Assembly: GCF_963678635.1 (NCBI RefSeq)
Contig: NC_087064.1
Span: 53,648,684 to 53,712,683 of the forward strand
DNA from: Symsagittifera roscoffensis
Lineage: Eukaryota; Xenacoelomorpha; Acoela; Convolutidae
Direction of reading: 5' to 3'
DNA length: 64,000 nucleotides
The translations under genes were made by a program, and so were the position numbers. Below the pieces are notes generated by a model. The model made no database searches. It saw nothing but the letters and a program-made list of their open reading frames with translations, and was not told where the DNA came from. The first letter of the stretch is position 1. Each line of letters starts with the position of its first letter. Below, piece after piece: positions 23,690 to 30,807 of the stretch.

Positions 23690-24470
23690 GCCGAAGAAGT
23701 CTTAGGACAGAGCAGTCTGGGGACAGTCTTGGGACAGTACAGTCTTGGGACAGTGGTCTTGGGACAGGGTCTTGGGACAGGGTCTTGGGACAAGGGTCTT
23801 GGGACAGGGTCTTGGGACAAGGTCTTGGGACAAGGTCTTGGGACAAGGGTCTTGGGACAGGGTCTTGGGACAGGGTCTTGGGACAAGGTCTTGGGACAGG
23901 GTCTTGGGACAAGGTCTTGGAACGGGGTCTTGGGACAAGGTCTTGGGACAAGGGTCTTGGGACAGGGTCTTGGGACAGGGTCTTGGGACAAGGTCTTGGG
24001 ACAGGGTCTTGGGACAAGGTCTTGGGACAGGGTCTTGGGACAAGGTCTTGGGACGGGGTCTTGGGGCGAGGGTCTTGGGACAGGGTCTTGGGACAGGGTC
24101 TTGGGACAAGGGTCTTGGGACGAGGGTCTTGGGACAGGGTCTTGGGACGGGAGTCTTGGGACAGTAGTCTTGGGACACTAGTCTTGGGACAGTAGTCTTG
24201 GGACACTAGTCTTGGGACACTAGTCTTGGGACAGTAGTCTTGGGACACTAGTCTTGGGACACTAGTCTTGGGACAGTAGTCTTGGGACACTGGCCTTGGG
24301 ACAGTAGTCTTGGGACACTGGCCTTAGGACAGTAGTCTTGGACAAGAGTCTTGGGACACTGCCGGAAAGTACTGGGACGGTACCGAACAGTCTTGGGACA
24401 GGAGAAAGAAGCCTGGGACGGTACAAAGAAGAGTAGGGACGGCAATTGGAAGTCTTGGGACAGTATAAAA
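23690..24470 (+). repeat. GTCTTGGGACAGG minisatellite
   Basis: About 45 units of 13-17 bp with core GTCTTGGGACA and variable ends (GG, AGG, CTA, GTA). The central part (23750-24150) is nearly perfect and the edges are decayed. Because the unit is not a fixed multiple of three, several long repetitive ORFs on both strands are created by chance. Confidence 0.95.
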
Positions 24471-24719
24471 ATTGAAGTAAAATTACAAGAAGTGTTTTAA
24501 GACAGAATTAAGATAGAACAAGACTAAATGGAACCAGGTACGGTTGAGACCACAAATAAGGAAAGTTTCTCGAAAAGTTAATAAAGAGAACTGAAACAAG
24601 GTTTTCACCACGTTGTATATTTTTTTTTAAGAAATATTTTTTTCTCGAAAGATTTTATTCTTAGAATAGGATTGTGTATATAGTAAAATTGTAAATAAGA
24701 ACAATTGTAAATAGAAATA

Positions 24720-26048
24720 ATGAGGCGGAGCAGGGTACCGGTAGCTGAAAAAAGACCTACCGAAGCAAAGTATAATTCGTCGCTACGCAAAACAACATCA
24801 ATGGGCCCAAAGATAACAAAGAAGAACTTTTCAGTTAACATGGTCAGCACAAGGAGTACAACGGAGAGAGCAATAGAGGGCATGGAAAGGGAACGAGTAG
24901 AACCCACCATCGAGATTGATCTAGAGACACCTGATCAAAGTGTTGATGAAACAAGGAAAATAGCGACGGAGTCAACTCCAATGCCCAATGCAGAAGAACC
25001 AAACTCGAAACCCATAGAATTCTCACCAATAGACAACGTGGAAGATGCAATAGGCAACACCGAAGAAACGGTGAAAGAAGACTCTCAAGTAAAAAAGACA
25101 TCTTTTACAGAAAGGTTGGCGATGATGGTCGGAATAAAAACGAAAGAGAACGTGACTGAAGAACCAAAAGCTGAAAGAGCACGAACATTTGGAACAGTAA
25201 GCACGAAGACGACAGAAGCCAATCCGAGAGAGGAACAAACTAGAGCAGAAGCGACGGCCGAAGAAAGACCGACGGCTGACCATGAAGAGGCTACTCTTGA
25301 GCTAGGTGACTTGATGGCGAAACTGAATCAGATCGACAAAAAGCTGAAGCACAGCGAAGAGGACAGAGAAGTGATAAGAAAAGAATTAAGATACAACAAA
25401 AACGAGTATCTGGATAGTTATTTTAACCTGGCCAAGGCAACAGAAGAGAGACTCAAGGAGATGTCAGATAATGTAGAAACCACCAATGAAGAACGAGATA
25501 AGAAAATCAAAAAAGATTTGCAACAGTTAAAAAACCGATATGATGATGTCAACAGCCAATTAGGTAGCCTGGAAAAGAGAATGGACACAATGAGTAAAAA
25601 TCAGGCCGAGAGTTCGTGTGCAATACAGGCGAAATTGGATGCAATCTTGAGTAATTCTACCTCACAAGAAAGACCGGCAGCAGATCGCACGCAAGGCACC
25701 AGAGTTGACTTTGTGGAACCACAAAGGAACAAACGGCAATCGACACCGTTGCCCTTAACCCGGGATACGGTGAGCATAGCACCAACAGCTGCTAAAACAA
25801 TCATGAAGAATGGAATGTCAAGTACAACGACTGGTCCGGGGGACTCAACAGCTAACAGCAACGCAGGTCCGGATGCTATGACATGGGCAAACACTTGGGA
25901 GATGATGAACAGGACTCTAGAGGCCTTCGCCACGAGGAACACTAACTCGAGCGATAGGAGAGATGGGAAATCAAGAAAAAAACATTCAAGAAGCCAAAAG
26001 AATTCAAAGACGACTCAGATGGATGCATTGACACGTGGGTGGAAGTGA
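24720..26048 (+). CDS. Element B gag N-terminal ORF (coiled coil)
   Basis: This 442-residue ORF starts at 24720, and an internal ATG at 24840 (MVSTRSTTER) is an equally good start. It is Glu/Lys/Thr-rich, with a long coiled coil at about residues 195-310 (GDLMAKLNQIDKKLKHSEED ... NRYDDVNSQLGSLEKRMD). It aligns weakly with the A gag head and well with SLEKRxDxxS and KLDAIL. Near its end the run A-AAA-AAA at 25976-25982 lies in the right phase for a -1 slip into the capsid frame, whose conserved text (TFKKPKEFKDDSDGC) starts right there. In A the frame is continuous at this point, so this is either a one-base indel in B or programmed slippage. It probably forms the matrix-like part of Gag. Confidence 0.75.
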   Translation: MRRSRVPVAEKRPTEAKYNSSLRKTTSMGPKITKKNFSVNMVSTRSTTERAIEGMERERVEPTIEIDLETPDQSVDETRKIATESTPMPNAEEPNSKPIEFSPIDNVEDAIGNTEETVKEDSQVKKTSFTERLAMMVGIKTKENVTEEPKAERARTFGTVSTKTTEANPREEQTRAEATAEERPTADHEEATLELGDLMAKLNQIDKKLKHSEEDREVIRKELRYNKNEYLDSYFNLAKATEERLKEMSDNVETTNEERDKKIKKDLQQLKNRYDDVNSQLGSLEKRMDTMSKNQAESSCAIQAKLDAILSNSTSQERPAADRTQGTRVDFVEPQRNKRQSTPLPLTRDTVSIAPTAAKTIMKNGMSSTTTGPGDSTANSNAGPDAMTWANTWEMMNRTLEAFATRNTNSSDRRDGKSRKKHSRSQKNSKTTQMDALTRGWK

Positions 26049-28654
26049 TGAGATTACATCTAGAGCAAGACAACTTGAACGATGAAAGACAAGCATGCAC
26101 AGCCATACTCAGCAATTTAGAAGGCACAGCATTAAAATGCGTGGTTGCGAAGAAAGAAGAAGAACGCGATACCGCGGACAAGATCTTCGAGATATTGCTG
26201 AATCGATTCGGGTCAGGCATGAAGGGTCACCAAGCGATGATGCGATTTGAAAAGAGAAGGCAGAGGGACGACGAGTCAATAGATCGGTTCCTAGATGATC
26301 TCGAGAGCTTGAGAAGAAGGAGTGACCCAGAGGAGTCGACAAACAGAAGAAACTTTAGCATTGCCTCGAAGTTCATTGATGGGGTAAAAAGTGACGACTT
26401 AAGGACAATGTTAGCAACATACTACACATTGTCGAAAGACAGCGCACCAACCCCAGAAGAAATGAGACAGAAATCAAGGGAATACATGCTGATGAAACCC
26501 AAGAAATACTCGTATTCAGAAAACAGGAACACGCAAGGGGGAAGTCAACCGCAGAGGTCGTCATGGTACAAACCTAGAGATGACATGGACAAGCGCAGAT
26601 CATGCGCGAACTGCGGGTCGGCGGATCACCACGTGGCTGACTGCACAACATACAAACAAGGCATGAAGAGTCTAGGATATGCACCAGATGAGGAGGACAT
26701 GAGCCAGATGGAGGAACACGAGTACTATAGTGGCTTAATCATCAAGATAGGCGCAAGATGCTTCTTCTGTAACCAGGAGGGGCACTTCCGAATGGATTGT
26801 CCCTTGTTCTGGGAAGCGGTCAAGGACCAGAGTCACCCTAAACATAAGTTGGCATTAGCGGCGGTGCAGAATCAGCGGAACAGGCAAAACGAATTTGAAT
26901 CGAGGAACTTAGGAGCACCAAGCACGGAATTGCCGACGAAGACAGTGAAAGCTGTATCACATGTTAATGATGCCATAGAATCCGCGGCAGGGAACTCTCT
27001 AGAGATAAATTATGAGAAAGCGGCGACGGAAGCAATTGCCAGAGTGAAACAGGATCTGGCTGCGAAAGAAATAGAGCAACGACTAAAGCTGGAGATAGAA
27101 AGACAGAATTTTAACGAAGCATTAACTGGATCGAAACAAATACCAGAGGCTGTACCAGGCTCAACAAAGACCGGGAATTGCAATACTGTGAAAATGGTGA
27201 CAGGTAAACCTTTTGGCATATCGAAAATCGAGGCAAGGATAATGTCGATAATCACAGTGGGCGGCCACGAGGTAACCAGAAACTTGAGCGAGCCGAGCGA
27301 CCAGACGATAATGCACATTGACGTGTATGCAGACTATTTGAGTGGTATAAGCCCACAAACGACTTCTAGAGCACTGAGAGCACTACTCATGAGAGGGGGC
27401 AGCAAGTCGGTACGTGTTGATAGCAGATATACTGAAGCTTACGGTCCACACGAGGTGATGCTAAATATAGATGGGATTAACATCTATACCAAGACGATGA
27501 TAACATGTGACGAAGACCTGATTGGACAAATCTACGTAGGGAAAGAAGAATTGAAAGTGAGATCGATTGGACACTGCGCCATGCTTGAGGAAGATGCAAT
27601 GCACATCGGGACGGAGGCAGATGTGACAGGGCACTTGCTGGATATAAGTGGCAAAAAGACTCAGTTGCGTGGGTTGCTTGACACGGGAGCAGTCTTGAGC
27701 GTTATACCAATCGAAACTTGGGAGAAGATGGGCTTTGACAAAGGTGACTTGATAGACTCGAGAATACGGCTGTCAGCTGCAAACAAAGGGGCCCTACGGG
27801 TGCTGGGCAGGACGCCGATAATAGCCCTCAATTTGGGGGAACGTAACCTGTGGATGAGCTTTATCGTGGTAGAAAACTTAGATGAATCTGACCAATTCAT
27901 TTTGGGCAGAGACTTCATCAGGAATTTCGACGTAACGATTGATTTAAATAACGCAATGTTCAGGATACGGAACCCGGATAGGAGGTACGCAATCAAACCG
28001 GTAAATTTAATAATGGCAAATGAAAACAAAGCACCGGTATTCTTGAGTAGGAGGGTGAGGCTAAAAGCTACTGAAGCGGCAATCGTAAGTTTGAGGATGA
28101 AAAATTACAATGAACTAAGTGACAACAAGCAAGTGTGCATAGTTCCGAATCCTAATAGTCAAAGTGCTGCTGTTTTAGGAAGATCATTTTCGATAACGAA
28201 GAGCGGCCTCTGCGTCAGTGTCTTGTTGAATACCCTTGATATACCGATCACGATACAAAGAGGGAGGAAACTGGGATATGCTTTACCGGTTAAAACTCGA
28301 TATGAAACAATTGAGAATTCAAAACAAAATGAAGTTGTTGATTGCCCCAATCACAGGGACAAAATTTGTATCTTGAGACGATTGCAGAAAATAAAAGATT
28401 CTTCAGGTCTTATTAAATCACTTAAGTCAGAAACGGATGATGGTCTTTCGAGCTGTTCGAACTTTCCAGAGCGACCCACACTAGATGAAATGCAAAATGA
28501 AAAACCGGTCCTGCCGGAGATTGAACATTTGAGGGGCAAACTAAAAGATGAACAGCTCGAAGCCATCAAGGACGTACTAGAGCGGAACGAAGAAGTTTTT
28601 TCGAGGCATAAGGCGGATATCGGGTGTTGTAATTTCATTGAGCATGAAATATAA
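26039..28654 (+). CDS. Element B capsid, zinc knuckles and aspartic protease
   Basis: Open in this frame from about 25982; the first ATG is at 26039. Residues 1-150 match the capsid region of A (ILLNRFGSGMKGHQAMMRFE). Two complete CCHC knuckles lie near residues 189-202 (CANCGSADHHVADC) and 240-254 (CFFCNQEGHFRMDC). The protease DTG is near residue 547 (LLDTGAVLSVIP), with flap TPIIALNLG and FILGRDFIRNFDV. After the protease there is a linker ending in CCNFIEHEI before TAA at 28652. The next ORF starts at 28696 in another frame. Compared with A, this TAA and a missing base near 28680 are lesions between protease and RT. The polyprotein would be made and processed in the cytoplasmic particle. 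Confidence 0.9.
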   Translation: MEVMRLHLEQDNLNDERQACTAILSNLEGTALKCVVAKKEEERDTADKIFEILLNRFGSGMKGHQAMMRFEKRRQRDDESIDRFLDDLESLRRRSDPEESTNRRNFSIASKFIDGVKSDDLRTMLATYYTLSKDSAPTPEEMRQKSREYMLMKPKKYSYSENRNTQGGSQPQRSSWYKPRDDMDKRRSCANCGSADHHVADCTTYKQGMKSLGYAPDEEDMSQMEEHEYYSGLIIKIGARCFFCNQEGHFRMDCPLFWEAVKDQSHPKHKLALAAVQNQRNRQNEFESRNLGAPSTELPTKTVKAVSHVNDAIESAAGNSLEINYEKAATEAIARVKQDLAAKEIEQRLKLEIERQNFNEALTGSKQIPEAVPGSTKTGNCNTVKMVTGKPFGISKIEARIMSIITVGGHEVTRNLSEPSDQTIMHIDVYADYLSGISPQTTSRALRALLMRGGSKSVRVDSRYTEAYGPHEVMLNIDGINIYTKTMITCDEDLIGQIYVGKEELKVRSIGHCAMLEEDAMHIGTEADVTGHLLDISGKKTQLRGLLDTGAVLSVIPIETWEKMGFDKGDLIDSRIRLSAANKGALRVLGRTPIIALNLGERNLWMSFIVVENLDESDQFILGRDFIRNFDVTIDLNNAMFRIRNPDRRYAIKPVNLIMANENKAPVFLSRRVRLKATEAAIVSLRMKNYNELSDNKQVCIVPNPNSQSAAVLGRSFSITKSGLCVSVLLNTLDIPITIQRGRKLGYALPVKTRYETIENSKQNEVVDCPNHRDKICILRRLQKIKDSSGLIKSLKSETDDGLSSCSNFPERPTLDEMQNEKPVLPEIEHLRGKLKDEQLEAIKDVLERNEEVFSRHKADIGCCNFIEHEI

Positions 28655-28695
28655 CTTGAGGAAAACGCGGTACCACACAGGGAGGGGCGAGGCGC

Positions 28696-30723
28696 ATGAC
28701 CCCACACAAATCGGACGCGTGTAGAAAAGAGATCGAGACGTTACTAGAGTATGACATGATAGAACCATCCAAGTCACCGTGGGCGTGTGGAGTAGTGATG
28801 GCCAAAAAGAAAGGCGACCAGTTGAGGTTTTGTTGTGACTTTCGATACCTGAACTCCGTCACGGTGAAGGATGCCTATCCCATACCGAGGATTGATGAGA
28901 GCCTCTCGAAGTTAGGTGATGCAAAATTTTTTACGACTCTTGATTTAGGCTCGGCCTTTTGGCAAGTACCACTAAGGAAGCAGGACAGGGACAAGACAGG
29001 GTTTGCCTGCGAGTTGGGTCTGTTTCAATGGAAACGGATGCCGTTTGGACTTTGCAATGCCACAGCCACGTTTCAGCGGTTGATGGCACACGCGCTGATA
29101 GGCGTAACGAAGAAGTATGGCAATCTGGTAATGTGCTACGTGGATGACGTGGTAATAGCGACGCCAACACTGGAAGACCACATTGAGAGACTAGACGAAG
29201 TGTTTGCATGCATGAAGAGGTCGGGGCTAAAGTGTAAACCATCAAAGTGCGAGATACTCAAGGACTCAATAAAATACTTGGGCAGGATGGTAGACAAGCA
29301 CGGCATCAGACCTGATACGGACGCCGTGGAAGCAGTCCTGACCTGGAAATCACCGAAGACAGAGCACCAGTTGATGAGCTTCCTGGGTTTCGCTAACTAT
29401 TATAGAGAGTTCATCAAAGGATATGCAGACAAGGTATACCCGATGCAACAATTAATGAGACACAAGGGCAAGAAGTTCACGTGGAACAACGCAGCAGAAG
29501 AGTCATTCCAGAGGATAAAGAAAGAGCTATGTGAGGCACCAGTACTGGGTATGCCGACTGAGAAAGGGATGTACGTGCTAGACACGGATGCGTCGGTAGT
29601 CGCGATTTCTGGGATTCTCCACCAAGAACAAGAATGGAATGGGAAGACAGTCTTGAGACCAATAGCGTACGGGAGCAAAGTCCTGAGTGACACGGAAATG
29701 AAGTACGGAGCACCGAAAGCTGAGATGTTCGCGGTGGTTACCTTTGTCGAGAAATACAGGGCGTACCTGGGCAGTGAGCCATTCAAGTTGCGAGTCGACA
29801 ACAGAGCACTGAGCTGGCTGAAAACGTACTCAATGGACCAAAGTTACATTGGGAGGTGGATAGTTCGCCTGGACGGATACAACAAGATAATTGAGCATAG
29901 AACGCGAGATAAACATCAGAATGCCGACAGCTTGAGTAAGAAGACGGAGTTCTATGAGAGACAAGAGCAAAGAGAAGCAGACAGACCTGAAATCAAAGAT
30001 GGCTTCTCATTCATGAACAAGGAAACGTACGACAGTCTTCCACTCACGAGATGGCTGGACAAGTCAGGCAAACCGATAGAAGATCATCCTGAATTGCCTA
30101 AAGAGCCTCCAGAGAAGACCATCTTGAGGAAGATTAAGAGGATTCCGATTGAGATTATACTCAAGTCGAAGATCGTGAAGGAGACGCTCAAGGCAAAAGG
30201 CTATGATCTTAGCCAGGTGGAAGCAGGAACTGCACAGATAGATGATGACTTAATGAGGTTGCTCGAGAAACTATCAGATGATAAGCCAGTGATCCAGGAG
30301 AAGGGTAAAGAGAAACCGGAATTCACTATACTTCGGAGAAAAGAGACAGTGAACGATACTGACTCATCAAGAGGAAGCGTCACTGACAGCAAAGATGTCG
30401 TGCGGTCACTAGTTGACAAAATCCCCGAAGACATTCTGGAGCAGACCAAGGTTAGGAAAAAGAAAGTGACGTTCAAGGAAGATACTGAACACCTGGGACT
30501 AGGTCAAGAGTCCGGGGAGTGTTCCAGGTTCACGGAAGAAGGAACCGGAGAAGGAAAATTGTCCGGGGAGCGTGAAGGATGGGATGAAGACTCGGATGAG
30601 AGCAGCGAAAACCAGGACAGTCTGTGCATGATACTGGCGGAAGAGAAGACAAGGCACCACGACAGGGAGTTACAGACGGATCCATCTTCAGGAACATACA
30701 ACATGGACATACAGGAGATGTGA
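28696..30723 (+). CDS. Element B reverse transcriptase and RNase H
   Basis: This 675-residue ORF holds a Ty3/Gypsy RT: SPWACGVVMAKKK, FTTLDLGSAFWQVPL, KRMPFGLCNATATFQ, and the active site CYVDDVV at about residues 147-152. The thumb follows (LGRMVDKHGI, FLGFANYYREF). RNase H runs from about residue 290, with DTDAS, KAEMFAV, RVDNRAL and NADSLSK giving the acidic residues and the final motif. The last ~230 residues are an acidic linker with SGE motifs, not found in standard pol. The ORF ends at TGA 30721-30723, but the same frame continues to the integrase ORF at 30808, where A is open. It copies the RNA genome into DNA and removes the RNA. Confidence 0.93.
   Translation: MTPHKSDACRKEIETLLEYDMIEPSKSPWACGVVMAKKKGDQLRFCCDFRYLNSVTVKDAYPIPRIDESLSKLGDAKFFTTLDLGSAFWQVPLRKQDRDKTGFACELGLFQWKRMPFGLCNATATFQRLMAHALIGVTKKYGNLVMCYVDDVVIATPTLEDHIERLDEVFACMKRSGLKCKPSKCEILKDSIKYLGRMVDKHGIRPDTDAVEAVLTWKSPKTEHQLMSFLGFANYYREFIKGYADKVYPMQQLMRHKGKKFTWNNAAEESFQRIKKELCEAPVLGMPTEKGMYVLDTDASVVAISGILHQEQEWNGKTVLRPIAYGSKVLSDTEMKYGAPKAEMFAVVTFVEKYRAYLGSEPFKLRVDNRALSWLKTYSMDQSYIGRWIVRLDGYNKIIEHRTRDKHQNADSLSKKTEFYERQEQREADRPEIKDGFSFMNKETYDSLPLTRWLDKSGKPIEDHPELPKEPPEKTILRKIKRIPIEIILKSKIVKETLKAKGYDLSQVEAGTAQIDDDLMRLLEKLSDDKPVIQEKGKEKPEFTILRRKETVNDTDSSRGSVTDSKDVVRSLVDKIPEDILEQTKVRKKKVTFKEDTEHLGLGQESGECSRFTEEGTGEGKLSGEREGWDEDSDESSENQDSLCMILAEEKTRHHDRELQTDPSSGTYNMDIQEM
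30508..30570 (+). promoter_or_regulatory. Internal polypurine-tract-like sites
   Basis: GAGTCCGGGGAGT at 30508-30520 is identical to the 13 nt at 43332-43344 directly before the 3' LTR. A second partial copy, GTCCGGGGAG, is at 30561-30570. They may act as central plus-strand primers. Element A has several copies at the equivalent place. Confidence 0.5.
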
Positions 30724-30807
30724 GGTGGTGAGGAACTTGAGAAAATTGCGGTCGCAAGGAAACCATTCAGGGAACTATCATGCAACTCAAACATCAGAAC
30801 GAATCTG

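Larger units (their letters stand above)
22146..24719 (+). other. Element B leader (about 2.6 kb, noncoding)
   Basis: This stretch between PBS and gag has no conserved coding. It contains three 70-bp repeats (22619-22808), three runs of six G (23022-23055), and the GTCTTGGGACAGG minisatellite (about 23690-24470). Long ORFs through the minisatellite on both strands are products of its periodic sequence. Confidence 0.8.

Noticed and set aside
23671-24290. Long repetitive ORFs on both strands (SQDPVPRP-like and LGQGLGT-like)
   Set aside because: Created by the short-period minisatellite, open in several frames at once, with no conservation.
23690-24470. CRISPR array
   Set aside because: Units of 13-17 bp without unique spacers in an animal genome; it is a minisatellite.
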